A DNA stretch of 52,247 bases from Desulfobacteraceae bacterium. Lineage in GTDB: Bacteria > Desulfobacterota > Desulfobacteria > Desulfobacterales > UBA5852. Shown in pieces: positions 26,084 to 34,956 of the stretch. Location: assembly GCA_014237395.1 (NCBI GenBank), contig JABZFP010000039.1, forward strand, positions 1 through 52,247, read 5' to 3'. The stretch's first letter is position 1, and each line of letters begins with the position of its first letter. The position numbers and the translations under genes are program-made. The notes below the pieces were generated by a model. That model did no database searches. It was not told the origin of the DNA and saw only the letters and a list, made by a program, of their open reading frames with translations.

Positions 26084-27781
26084 ATGTCGAAAACTAAACT
26101 GCCGCTATCACCTTATTATCGCTCGCTGACGCTGAATATGACGGTGGCGATCATCGTTGTCTCCTTCATTCCCGTGTTCTTGGTGGGCAGCACCATCTAT
26201 TACAATTTTTATGCCTCCTACCGGGAAAAAGTGTATGCCCACCTTGAAGAATTGGTGGAAAAGCACCGGCAGCAAATTGATGCTTTTTTAGTGGATAAAC
26301 TGGCGGATATCCGGTTTCTATCCCGAAATCTCGGTTACGCCAATCTGAGCGACGAAGCCTTCCTGCAGTCGACCCTGGCCTCCCTGCAGCGCAACTACCG
26401 CCCCGTTTTTGTGGACCTTGGCGTTGTCAACGGCGCCGGTCAGCAGGTGGCTTATGCCGGTCCTTTCAAACTGACCGAGGCTGTTTACACGGAGACGGAC
26501 TGGTTTCAGCAGGCCATGAACAAGGAGTATGTGATCAGCGATGTTTTCTTGGGATTGCGGCGGCTGCCCCATTTTATCATTGCGGTCAAAAATACCATTA
26601 ACGGGGAACCGTGGATCCTGAGGGCCACCATTGATTTTGTGGCGTTCAACGACCTGGTGGAGAATATTCGAGTGGGGGAAACCGGATTTGCCTATATCCT
26701 GAACCGCAGGGGCGAGTTCCAGACCAAACCGCTGATCGACTTCGTTCCCAGTGAAGGATGCTACGGGCATTTTTTCGACTGTGAAAAAGAATTGAACGAT
26801 GGTGTCACGATTGCCGAACGTGAGGACGACGACGGCAAAGAAAACATCTATGTCACGGCGCTGCTCAAGGATAAAGATTGGCTGCTGGTGTACCGGCAGG
26901 AGAGCGCGGACGCGTTTTCGGATTTGAGGCGTGCCCAGTTCATTTCCGTCGTCATCTTTATCGTCGGCGGGGTGAGCATCATCATAATGGCCAGTATGCT
27001 CTCCATCCGGCAGGTGGGTCGTATCAAAGAGGCTGACCGGGCCAAGGAATTGATGAACGAACAGGTGATCGAAACCGGCAAACTGGCGTCCATCGGTGAA
27101 CTGGCGGCCGGCATCGCTCACGAAATCAACAACCCGGTGGCCATCATGGTCGAGGAAGCCGGCTGGATTCAAGACTTGCTGGAGGAGGAGGATTTCGCCC
27201 GGAGTGAGAATCTGGACGAGTTCGAGCGGGCCTTGAAGCAGATCAATACCCAGGGTAAACGCTGCAAGGAAATTACCCACAAACTGCTCAGTTTTGCCCG
27301 TAAAACCGATGCCCGCTTGCAAGAGTTTTCGATCAACGATCTGATCGAGGAGGTCGTGAGTCTCTCGGAACAGCGCGCCAAATACGCCAAAGTGATCATC
27401 ACGCCGCAATTGGACGCGAGCTTGCCGTCCATCCAGGCCTCACCGTCCGAAATGCAGCAGGTGTTCCTCAATTTGATTAACAACGCAGTGGATGCCATGG
27501 AGCGGCAGGGGGGGGAAATTGTTGTCGCCTCCCGCCGTGAAAAGAATCAGTTGGTCATCGAAGTGCGGGATACCGGCCCGGGAATACCGCCCGCCAACAT
27601 CGATCGGATTTTCGATCCGTTTTACACGACTAAACCGGTGGGCAAAGGCACCGGCCTGGGCCTGTCGATTTGTTACGGCATCATCAAAAAGATGGGCGGC
27701 GATATCAGTGTGGACAGTACCATGGACGAAGGGACGACGTTTGTCATCAAGATCCCCGTCCGAGAAGAACACGTTGGTTAA
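26084..27781 (+). CDS. dCACHE-type sensor histidine kinase
   Basis: The 565-residue kinase has TM1 (about 20-42), a periplasmic double-CACHE domain (about 45-290; segments VFVDLGVVNGAGQQVAYAG, DVFLGLRRLPHFIIAV and WILRATIDF are typical), TM2 (about 293-315), HisKA with His346 in GIAHEINNPVAIM, and HATPase_c (LNLINNAVDAM, DTGPGIPP, FDPFYTTK, GKGTGLGLSI). dCACHE sensors commonly bind amino acids or carboxylates; the ligand here is unknown. The ATG at 26084 is chosen because the sigma-54 promoter overlaps the longer frame. Its operon continues with three stand-alone receivers and a TauE transporter. Confidence 0.92.
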   Translation: MSKTKLPLSPYYRSLTLNMTVAIIVVSFIPVFLVGSTIYYNFYASYREKVYAHLEELVEKHRQQIDAFLVDKLADIRFLSRNLGYANLSDEAFLQSTLASLQRNYRPVFVDLGVVNGAGQQVAYAGPFKLTEAVYTETDWFQQAMNKEYVISDVFLGLRRLPHFIIAVKNTINGEPWILRATIDFVAFNDLVENIRVGETGFAYILNRRGEFQTKPLIDFVPSEGCYGHFFDCEKELNDGVTIAEREDDDGKENIYVTALLKDKDWLLVYRQESADAFSDLRRAQFISVVIFIVGGVSIIIMASMLSIRQVGRIKEADRAKELMNEQVIETGKLASIGELAAGIAHEINNPVAIMVEEAGWIQDLLEEEDFARSENLDEFERALKQINTQGKRCKEITHKLLSFARKTDARLQEFSINDLIEEVVSLSEQRAKYAKVIITPQLDASLPSIQASPSEMQQVFLNLINNAVDAMERQGGEIVVASRREKNQLVIEVRDTGPGIPPANIDRIFDPFYTTKPVGKGTGLGLSICYGIIKKMGGDISVDSTMDEGTTFVIKIPVREEHVG

Positions 27782-27844
27782 GAACGATACAATACGTGCA
27801 ATGTCACGAACTACTAAAATCGTTTTAACGCAAGGAGAACGACC

Positions 27845-28276
27845 ATGTTGGAACCGATTGTTTTGCTAGTGGACGATGAGGCCCCGTTTGTCGATACCAT
27901 GACAAAGCGGTTGACCAAACGAAAACTTACCGTCTTCAAGTCCTACAGCGGGGAAGAGGCGCTGGAAACCCTCAAAGAAAACAGTCAGATCGACCTTGTT
28001 ATTCTGGACGTCAAAATGCCGGGAATGGACGGGATCGAGACACTGAAAGAAATTCGCAAGGAATTCCCCTTGGTTGAGGTCATCATGCTGACGGGTCATG
28101 CCACGGTGGAAACGAGCATCGAGGGCATGCGGCTGGGCGCCTTCGATTACCTGATGAAACCCTGCGACATGGATGTACTCATCGAAAAGGTGAATGCGGC
28201 CACCAAGAAGAAGCGCGATCATGAAGAGAAGATTCGTGAAGCCCGGGTGAATGTCATCCTCAAGGCGCGCCCCTGA
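27845..28276 (+). CDS. Single-domain response regulator 1
   Basis: The 143-residue protein is a receiver with D10/D11, phosphoacceptor D55 in VILDVKMPGMDG, the switch threonine in MLTGHA and the lysine in YLMKPCD. A 25-residue charged helix (KKKRDHEEKIREARVNVIL) follows, and there is no output domain. AAGGAG precedes the ATG. It is the first of three consecutive receivers after the kinase and is probably phosphorylated by it. Confidence 0.93.
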   Translation: MLEPIVLLVDDEAPFVDTMTKRLTKRKLTVFKSYSGEEALETLKENSQIDLVILDVKMPGMDGIETLKEIRKEFPLVEVIMLTGHATVETSIEGMRLGAFDYLMKPCDMDVLIEKVNAATKKKRDHEEKIREARVNVILKARP

Positions 28277-28454
28277 TGGGGGTGAAGTGCCGTCCGGAAA
28301 GGACGAATGGTTTTAGGGTGGATCCATCCGGTCGCCGATCGGGAGGGGGCCCGGGAGTGAAGGGCAACAGCCGGATACGCTGCCATACCATCACGGCGGT
28401 CGATCGGCGGGCCGATGAAAACGCATGGGCCCGTGGTCCGGCAGGGGGGGAGAA

Positions 28455-28829
28455 ATGCCGAATTCCGTAAAATTGCTTCTCGTTGACGACGAAGTGGGCT
28501 TCGTCGACGTTTTGAGCAAACGGTTATCGAAGCGGAATATGGTCGTGACGGCAGCCTATAGCGGAACCGAGGCGATCCAGACCTTGCGCAAACAGGATTT
28601 TGACGTGGCTGTGCTGGATCTGAAACTGGAAGATATGGACGGTATCGAAATCCTCAAGATTTTCAAAAAACTCGTCCCGACCATGCCGGTGATCATGTTG
28701 ACCGGGCACGGCTCGGAGCAGGCGGCGCGAGAGGGGGTGGCCTCCGGTGCGTTTGACTACCTGACCAAGCCCAGTGATCTGGAGGATCTTGTCGCCAAAA
28801 TCATGCAGGCCGTTAAACGGGAGAAATGA
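28455..28829 (+). CDS. Single-domain response regulator 2
   Basis: This 124-residue receiver has D11/D12, phosphoacceptor D55 (VAVLDLKLEDMDG), switch threonine in MLTGHGS and the lysine in YLTKPSD. It is the shortest of the three, lacks the C-terminal helical tail, and its phosphoacceptor loop reads KLED rather than KMPG. The start is set at MPNSVK by the G-rich Shine-Dalgarno just upstream; ten extra upstream codons are open but unlikely. A 178-base gap separates it from receiver 1, and it abuts receiver 3. Confidence 0.9.
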   Translation: MPNSVKLLLVDDEVGFVDVLSKRLSKRNMVVTAAYSGTEAIQTLRKQDFDVAVLDLKLEDMDGIEILKIFKKLVPTMPVIMLTGHGSEQAAREGVASGAFDYLTKPSDLEDLVAKIMQAVKREK

Positions 28830-28830
28830 G

Positions 28831-29268
28831 ATGTCGGAACCAATGACGGTCCTGTTTGTGGACGATGAACCGGACTTTTTGCAGACCCTGCTCAAGCGGA
28901 TGCGTAAACGCAGCGTGAACGCTTCCGGTGTCGGCAGCGGTGAAGAGGCCTTGGTGCATCTGGCCCAGTCCCCGGCGGACGTGGTGGTGCTGGATGTCAG
29001 GATGCCGGGCATGGGGGGCATTGAAACGCTCCGGGCGATCAAAAAAAAGACGCCCCTGACCGAGGTGGTCATGCTCACCGGGCATGCAAGCCTGGAGGTG
29101 GCCAGGGAAGGCATGGAAAACGGGGCCTTTGACTACCTGATGAAACCGGTCGATATCGATGATTTACTCTATAAGATTCAGGATGCCTTTCACAAAAAGA
29201 CGATACAGGAAGCAAAAATAAAAACCCTGAACATGATGCTGAAATCGGAAAGTTCGCCGACAGGGTGA
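28831..29268 (+). CDS. Single-domain response regulator 3
   Basis: This 145-residue receiver has D11/D12, D55 in VVLDVRMPGMGG, MLTGHAS and YLMKPVD, followed by a helical tail (FHKKTIQEAKIKTLNMML) like that of receiver 1. The ATG begins one base after the stop of receiver 2, so the two are translationally coupled. It is followed by the TauE transporter after 52 bases, which suggests the receiver trio serves transport or uptake sensing. Confidence 0.92.
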   Translation: MSEPMTVLFVDDEPDFLQTLLKRMRKRSVNASGVGSGEEALVHLAQSPADVVVLDVRMPGMGGIETLRAIKKKTPLTEVVMLTGHASLEVAREGMENGAFDYLMKPVDIDDLLYKIQDAFHKKTIQEAKIKTLNMMLKSESSPTG

Positions 29269-29320
29269 GCAGAAAATCTCGGGATATAGAACCTATCGAG
29301 CATGGGAGGAGAAAAACGCA

Positions 29321-30613
29321 ATGAATTTTTTCCAACAATGGGGCCAGTTCATGATGGCCGGAGCAAAAGCCTTTGCCGCGTGGGAGATTGACAATGCCCA
29401 CACCATTCTGCACGACCGCAAACGGATCTTTCTGTTGGGTCTGCTGCTGATTCCGGTGCTTCTGGGCGGCATGGCGTTTGCCGAACAAATCGGCGGCGCG
29501 CTGCCGGACTTACTGGGTGGTAAAAAGGCCTACAGTCCCGCCTTTTACAGCACCGGTATCTTTATCGTATCCATCCTCATCGGGCTTGGGGCCGGCTTGA
29601 TCACCGGCTGCATCGGTGCCGGCGGGGGCTTTATCATCGCACCGGCCCTGATGAGCGCCGGTATCAAAGGTATTCTGGCCGTCGGCACAGACCTTTTCCA
29701 TATTTTTGCCAAAGCCATCATGGGGAGTGTGATTCATCGCAAACTGGGCAATGTTTCCGTGCCGTTGGCCGTGGTTTTCCTGCTGGGGGCGATCATCGGG
29801 GCGACGGTCGGCGGTGTGATCAACCGTGTTTTATACGAAATCAATCCCGTTCTCAGCGACGCCTTTATCACGACGGTTTATGCCGGCATGCTTGGCTTCC
29901 TGGGGATTTACGCCTTGCTGGACTATCTGAACGCCCGCAAGGGGGGCGCGAGTGATGCCGGCGCCCACGGGGCCAAAGACGAGGGTGCCGAAATGGGCAG
30001 CCTACCGAAGAAAATACAGGCCCTGAAAGTGCCCCCGATGGTGCGTTTCGATCACGACCTGGTTCCGGGCGGCCGGGCCATCTCCTGGGTATTCCTGGTC
30101 CTCAGCGGCGCTTTGGTGGGGCTTGCGGCCGGCATCATGGGCGTCGGCGGCGGCTTTCTGACCTTCCCGATTTTTGTCTATATTTTAGGCGTCTCTTCCA
30201 TGACAACGGTGGGCACCGACATTTTCCAGATCGTGTTCACCGCCGGTTATGCCTCCATCAGCCAGTATGCGATTTACGGCTTTATCTTCTATACCCTGGC
30301 CATGGGTATGCTGCTGGGGTCGCTGGTGGGCATTCAGATCGGCGCCATGGTCACCAAGGTCGTCAAGGGGATCACGATTCGTGGTTTCTATGCCATGGCG
30401 GTCCTGGCCGGCTTCGTCAACCGGATTTTCGCCCTGCCCGCCAAACTTGGTGAGATGGGGGTGATTCCGATCTCGCCGGGCCTGGGAAAAACCCTCGACA
30501 CCATTGGCATCTGGGCCTTTTTCATCGTCATATCCGGGTTCGGTGTCTGGGTGATCGGTACCTTTGTGACCAACATCAGCAAGTTGAAGGGAAAAGGGGA
30601 GGCGCACTCATGA
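29321..30613 (+). CDS. TauE/SafE-family anion transporter
   Basis: The 430-residue membrane protein has two homologous helix bundles separated by a hydrophilic loop (about 205-245). Each half carries the family glycine-rich motif: GCIGAGGGFIIAPALMSAG with GTDLFHIFAKA in the first, and GIMGVGGGFLTFPIFVYIL with GTDIFQIVFTAG in the second. TauE/SafE proteins move sulfite, sulfonates or organosulfur anions. The first 80 residues are an extra N-terminal segment with one helix (RIFLLGLLLIPVLLGGMAF). A strong GGGAGGAG precedes the ATG. It overlaps the downstream membrane protein by four bases. Confidence 0.9.
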   Translation: MNFFQQWGQFMMAGAKAFAAWEIDNAHTILHDRKRIFLLGLLLIPVLLGGMAFAEQIGGALPDLLGGKKAYSPAFYSTGIFIVSILIGLGAGLITGCIGAGGGFIIAPALMSAGIKGILAVGTDLFHIFAKAIMGSVIHRKLGNVSVPLAVVFLLGAIIGATVGGVINRVLYEINPVLSDAFITTVYAGMLGFLGIYALLDYLNARKGGASDAGAHGAKDEGAEMGSLPKKIQALKVPPMVRFDHDLVPGGRAISWVFLVLSGALVGLAAGIMGVGGGFLTFPIFVYILGVSSMTTVGTDIFQIVFTAGYASISQYAIYGFIFYTLAMGMLLGSLVGIQIGAMVTKVVKGITIRGFYAMAVLAGFVNRIFALPAKLGEMGVIPISPGLGKTLDTIGIWAFFIVISGFGVWVIGTFVTNISKLKGKGEAHS

Positions 30614-31296
30614 TCGCAAAAAAAGGAGAATTCTACAGCGGCGCCGGCATGATGGCGGTTTTCGTGGTGATCTTGATCGTGATGTTCATGCCGGTTTTCA
30701 AAGGGCATAACGGTCTCGATTATCTCGATTCGCTTTACAACTCCATATCCAAGGGCTCCGCCTATTATATTCCGGCCCTGCAGGAAGATGTCAAATCCTA
30801 CGCCGGCAGCAATGTCAAACTGACTTTGACCATGGGGGATGAAACCGAGGCTCGCCAGACATCCCTGCTCTTCCAGAAAGGAGGGGCGCTGGTCAACGTT
30901 TCGGGGGCGACCCTCTCGTTGGACGGGGACCTGGGCGCAATGCTCACGGTCAGCCTCGAGGACGCCGACCTGATGTATCACAACAAGGGGACCGCCGTGT
31001 CCGACAAGTACGGATACGACGAGCGGCAAGCGCTTTACAACTGGTGGGCGGCGGGCAATGCCATGGAAAAGGAACTCCAGCGCCAGAAACAGTTCAAGGC
31101 CGCCAAAATCGTGGCCACCATCAATAAAAAAGCCATTGAAACCGCCTATAACTACTACCGCATCGATCCCCAGAGCATAGCGGATCGCTACGGTATCGTT
31201 ATTTTTTCCCTGGTGTTTTACGTACTCTATACGCTCTGGTACGGGTTTGGCATCATGTTCCTTTTTGAAGGATGGGGGCTGCGACTCGAACATTGA
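30610..31296 (+). CDS. Membrane partner protein of the TauE transporter (unknown family)
   Basis: The 228-residue protein has one N-terminal helix (MMAVFVVILIVMFMPVF), a mostly extracytoplasmic domain (about 35-190, with DETEARQTSLLFQKGG and AMEKELQRQKQFKAAKIV) and one C-terminal helix (VIFSLVFYVLYTLWYGFGIMF). No family is recognised. ATGA overlap with the transporter stop implies coupled synthesis and perhaps a complex, by analogy with other two-gene transporter units. The mid-domain is not a known solute-binding fold. Confidence 0.85.
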   Translation: MIAKKGEFYSGAGMMAVFVVILIVMFMPVFKGHNGLDYLDSLYNSISKGSAYYIPALQEDVKSYAGSNVKLTLTMGDETEARQTSLLFQKGGALVNVSGATLSLDGDLGAMLTVSLEDADLMYHNKGTAVSDKYGYDERQALYNWWAAGNAMEKELQRQKQFKAAKIVATINKKAIETAYNYYRIDPQSIADRYGIVIFSLVFYVLYTLWYGFGIMFLFEGWGLRLEH

Positions 31297-31366
31297 CCGT
31301 GCAGCGGCAATCCGACCGATGCTGTGACCGGCGCCGGGCCGCATTAGGCCTGGCGCCTTTTCCAAG

Positions 31367-31407
31367 AAAGCCGTAAGCGGGGATAAGCTGATCCGTTTGC
31401 GGCTTTT
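31367..31407 (+). terminator. Likely intrinsic terminator or attenuator
   Basis: A fourteen-base stem (AAAGCCGTAAGCGG with CCGTTTGCGGCTTT, two G-U type wobbles) and a twelve-base loop are followed by only a short T run. It would separate the TauE unit from the following gene or allow partial readthrough. Confidence 0.5.
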
Positions 31408-31526
31408 GTTGTGCCGGCGTTACCGGTGGCGGCGCTATACAACGCCGCCCGCGCATCCCTTGCCGGAGGCCCCTGTGCAATGATACCCTTACCATCCACC
31501 CTAACCATCAAACGTCACCAGGCCGC

Positions 31527-34151
31527 ATGATCAACTTTCGACAGATCATCCACAAGTTTTTCCCGAAACAGGAGACGGTCGACACCGTCGATGTGGATAA
31601 CCTGCGCCTGGTTTTTCGGGAACGCTACGCCTATTTTAAACAGCTTATCAGCGCCAATAACAAAGCCCTTGAAATCATGGCGGAAATCGAAGGCGCGCTT
31701 CAGGGAAACCGGCCTTTCGGTATGGCCTTTGTGCGCGCCTGTGTCACCAGCGCTTCGGTGAGCGTTTTCCAGATGGTGGACAATCTGCAACGGCTGGCAC
31801 CCGAAAAATACGATGCCCTGACGCCGCGTTTCAACGCGATCAGCCAACAGATCAACGCGATGATGGGCCGTGAAAGGAAAGCACTGGATGAGCGCCTGGT
31901 CATTGTGTTGGATGACATCGACAAGGACATGGTCGATCTGGTGGGCAGCAAGATGGCCAATCTCGGGGAAATGAAAAACCGGCTCGGCCTGCGCGTTCCT
32001 TCCGGCTTTGTGATCACCGCCTTTGCGTACGACCGTTTTCTGGCCCACAACGATCTCAAAGCGGAAATCGACCGTTTGATGCAATCGGCCGATCTGGACG
32101 ACATCGAAAACCTCTACCGATTGCACGCCCGCCTGGACAAACTGATCGTCCAGTCGGAAATGCCGCCCGATCTGGCCACCGCCATCCGAGATGCCTGGGA
32201 CGTCATGGCGGCGCCCCACGGCCCCGGGTTGACGGCGGCCATGCGCAGCAGCGCCCTGGGAGAAGATGAAAAAGGCAGTTCTTTTGCAGGGCTGCACCGT
32301 TCGGAATTAAACGTGAGCGGCGATTATCTTCTCAACGCCTACAAGCAGATCGTGGCCAGTAAATACAGCCTTCCGGCCATCACCTACCGGCTCAATAAAG
32401 GCTTCCGGGATGAAGACATTGCCATGTGTGTCGGTTGTCTCGCCATGCTGGATACGGTGGCCGGCGGGGTGATGTACTCCCGCAACCCCTTCGACCTCAA
32501 CGACCGCAACATCGTGATCAATTCCGCCTGGGGGCTTCCCAAGGCCGTGGTGGACGGTTCGGTGGACGGCGATCTTTTCGTCGTCGACCGCCATCGCCCG
32601 CAGCGTATCGTCCAACGGGAGATCCGTCCCAAAGAGCGCCGCTTTACCTGTTATCCCGAAGAAGGGGTTTGCCGGCTGGATATCATGGATGACGCCCTTC
32701 GCCACCGGGCTTCGCTCGAGGATGCTCAGGCCCTGGCCCTGGCGGCCACGGCGGTCCAATTGGAGGACCACTATGGCGCGCCCCAGGATATCGAGTGGGC
32801 CACCGATCAGCAGGGGGAGATTTGCATCCTGCAATGCCGGCCTCTGCTGCAGATGCCCTCCCGGGCGCCATCCTCAGACAGTCCACTCAATTTGGTACAG
32901 GGAGACAGTGTGCTCCTGGCAGGCGGCATTACGGCCTGCCCGGGCATCGCGGTCGGCCCGATTCATCGCGTGGACAGCGGGTTGGATATGCTGGCCTTTC
33001 CCCAAGGGGCCATCCTGCTGACGCGCGAAGCGCACCCCCGCTGGGCGTCTCTTTTAACCCGGGCGGCCGGCGTAATTACGGCGCATGGCAGTTTTACGGG
33101 GCACCTGGCCAATGTGGCGCGTGAGTTTGAGCTGCCGGCGCTTTTCGGTGTTCCCGACGTACTGGAAAACCTTCAGCCCGGAACCCTGATCACGCTGGAT
33201 GCCGGGAATCGCGCCATTCACGCCGGCCGTATCGAAGTGCTGCTGGCGTCGTCTCCGCCGAAAACCAGCCTGATGGTCGGCAGCCCCGTCTACGAGACCC
33301 TGGCCCAGGTGGGGCGCCTGATCGTGCCCTTGAACCTGCTGGATCCGGATGACGCCGAGTTTGCACCGGCCAACTGCCGCACGTTGCATGACATTACACG
33401 GTTCATTCATGAAAAGTCCGTTCATGAGATGTTTCATTTTGGCCGGGATCATCATTTCAACGAGCGCTCCAGCAAGCAGCTCTACTTTCATGCCCCCATG
33501 CAGTGGTGGATTTTGAACCTGGACGACGGCTTCAAGGAAGAGGTCCGGGGGAAATACATCCGACTCGACAACATTGCATCGATTCCCATGCTGGCGTTCT
33601 GGGATGGGTTTGCGGCCATTCCCTGGGACGGTCCCCCTGCACTGGACGGCAAAGGGTTGATGGCGGTCATGTTCCAATCCACGGCCAATCCCGCTTTGAC
33701 CCCCGGCGTCCGCTCCCGCTACGCGGACCGGAACTATTTCATGATTTCCAAACACTACTGCAACCTCAATTCCCGGTTGGGATATCATTTCTCCACCCTG
33801 GAAGCGCTGGTCAGCGATCGCACTCCGGAGAACTATATCGGCTTTCAGTTCAAAGGCGGAGCGGCCGACGACCGCCGACGCATCAATCGCATTCAGTTCA
33901 TCGCGGAACTGCTGGAAGAAACCAATTTCCGGGCAAGCGTGAAAGAAGATAACCTGATTGCCCGGATCGAAGGGTTTGAAAAGGCCTACATGCTGGATCG
34001 CATCAAAATATTGGGGTATCTAACCCTTCACACCCGGCAGCTCGACATGATCATGACCAATCGGTCCATGGTCGATTTCTACCGGTCCAAGATGCAAAAA
34101 GACATCCGGTCGCTAACGGACGCGTCGTCCAAGGAAAGTGGTGCCCCCTAA
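31527..34151 (+). CDS. PEP-synthase-like protein lacking the PEP-binding barrel
   Basis: The 874-residue protein has a helical N-terminus (1-130), a PPDK/PEP-synthase ATP-grasp domain (about 135-430; DLVGSKMANLGEMKNRLGL, VPSGFVIT, AMRSSALGEDEKGSSFAG and IEWATDQQGEICILQCRPL are its signatures), and a phosphohistidine swivel domain (about 450-560) with His526 in GSFTGHLANVAREF. The C-terminal 300 residues are not the TIM barrel of PEP synthase: no glycine-rich PEP-binding motif or catalytic cysteine is seen, and blocks such as HEMFHFGRDHHFNERS and PMQWWILNLDDG are unfamiliar. It could transfer phosphate from ATP to a histidine and then to an unknown acceptor. It follows the TauE unit on the same strand. 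Confidence 0.8.
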   Translation: MINFRQIIHKFFPKQETVDTVDVDNLRLVFRERYAYFKQLISANNKALEIMAEIEGALQGNRPFGMAFVRACVTSASVSVFQMVDNLQRLAPEKYDALTPRFNAISQQINAMMGRERKALDERLVIVLDDIDKDMVDLVGSKMANLGEMKNRLGLRVPSGFVITAFAYDRFLAHNDLKAEIDRLMQSADLDDIENLYRLHARLDKLIVQSEMPPDLATAIRDAWDVMAAPHGPGLTAAMRSSALGEDEKGSSFAGLHRSELNVSGDYLLNAYKQIVASKYSLPAITYRLNKGFRDEDIAMCVGCLAMLDTVAGGVMYSRNPFDLNDRNIVINSAWGLPKAVVDGSVDGDLFVVDRHRPQRIVQREIRPKERRFTCYPEEGVCRLDIMDDALRHRASLEDAQALALAATAVQLEDHYGAPQDIEWATDQQGEICILQCRPLLQMPSRAPSSDSPLNLVQGDSVLLAGGITACPGIAVGPIHRVDSGLDMLAFPQGAILLTREAHPRWASLLTRAAGVITAHGSFTGHLANVAREFELPALFGVPDVLENLQPGTLITLDAGNRAIHAGRIEVLLASSPPKTSLMVGSPVYETLAQVGRLIVPLNLLDPDDAEFAPANCRTLHDITRFIHEKSVHEMFHFGRDHHFNERSSKQLYFHAPMQWWILNLDDGFKEEVRGKYIRLDNIASIPMLAFWDGFAAIPWDGPPALDGKGLMAVMFQSTANPALTPGVRSRYADRNYFMISKHYCNLNSRLGYHFSTLEALVSDRTPENYIGFQFKGGAADDRRRINRIQFIAELLEETNFRASVKEDNLIARIEGFEKAYMLDRIKILGYLTLHTRQLDMIMTNRSMVDFYRSKMQKDIRSLTDASSKESGAP

Positions 34152-34277
34152 CCCAGCCAGGTCGCTAAACGAACCTTGCCCCAGCCGTATGGCAGTTCTC
34201 GAATTCTCCACACCGTCTTTTGTCGGCCGGTCCTCCCGCGCGGTGCTCTCGTTTTGTCGTAATTTTTTTTATCATCA

Positions 34278-34294
34278 TGTAAAAAATACCGACA
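34278..34294 (+). promoter_or_regulatory. Upstream activator site C: TGTAAAA-N6-GACA
   Basis: TGTAAAAAATACCGACA matches all eleven fixed motif positions and lies 94 bases before the -24 element at 34389. Confidence 0.75.
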
Positions 34295-34388
34295 AGTGTT
34301 CCCGCCGCCTTTCAATTTAAGCAGGTTCACAAATCAAAAAACATATGAAAAACAGTATGATAGAGTGGACTGCCGCTTTTCTTCGTGA

Positions 34389-34404
34389 TGGCATATCTAT
34401 TGCT
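34389..34404 (+). promoter_or_regulatory. Sigma-54 promoter of the first DASS operon
   Basis: TGGCATATCTATTGCT has the required GG and GC spacing and matches the consensus at all but one base. The identical 16-mer occurs at 39904. The start would be near 34415, giving a leader of about 110 bases. Confidence 0.82.
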
Positions 34405-34524
34405 GGAGGACGATAAAGGCTTTTGATGCGACGATGCGAAGATCTTCACCGTTTCCTGACGCTTGAGAGGCTCGTTTGCGTCCCCTGGGGAAATGGCCGT
34501 ATTGACAGACATAAGGGGTGTCCG

Positions 34525-34956
34525 GTGGCAGCTTCGAACATGATTTTGATCGCTGATCGCAATTCCCATGTGCGCATGTTCTTGATGCGGGAGATGATGG
34601 CGGCGGGGTTCCGTGTGAAACTTGCCGCCGATGGTGATCATGTTCTCAAGATGGCCGGCCCCGCAGGCAACATCGATCTGTTGATCCTGGACCCTCATTT
34701 ACCGGGACTCGAAGGGGTGCCGCTGCTTATGGCCTTGCGTAAAAACAATGGCCGGCTGCCCATCGTGCTCCATACCCATTCGCGTTACGACGAGGACGTC
34801 ATCGGTGCAATCGATAGCGACTGGGTGACGATTATCGAGAAAACAGGGGACAGCATCGAACGTATCAGAGAAACTGTCGGGAAGCTGCTGTCATCGTCTG
34901 TCCGGGATTTCACCGAAGCTGGTGGACCCACCTACCGCGAAGGAGAATTGTCGTGA
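34525..34956 (+). CDS. Degenerate receiver-like protein 1
   Basis: This 143-residue protein has a receiver fold. The phosphoacceptor position D56 is present in LLILDPHLPGLEG, but the acidic pair that normally coordinates magnesium reads A-D-R (D11-R12) in ILIADRNSHVRM, and the KP motif is replaced by EKTGDS. It has no output domain. GTG at 34525 is chosen as start because AAGGGG (34513-34518) lies seven bases upstream; an ATG at 34540 is possible and the longest frame (34423) is unlikely. A four-base overlap couples it to the CBS gene. A paralogue with the same changes is at 42372. Confidence 0.85.
   Translation: MAASNMILIADRNSHVRMFLMREMMAAGFRVKLAADGDHVLKMAGPAGNIDLLILDPHLPGLEGVPLLMALRKNNGRLPIVLHTHSRYDEDVIGAIDSDWVTIIEKTGDSIERIRETVGKLLSSSVRDFTEAGGPTYREGELS

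Larger units (their letters stand above)
34152..34524. other. Regulatory region upstream of the degenerate-receiver operon
   Basis: This region contains an exact activator site, a degenerate inverted match at 34255-34271 and a sigma-54 promoter, all consistent with the other control regions. No gene is seen. Confidence 0.7.
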
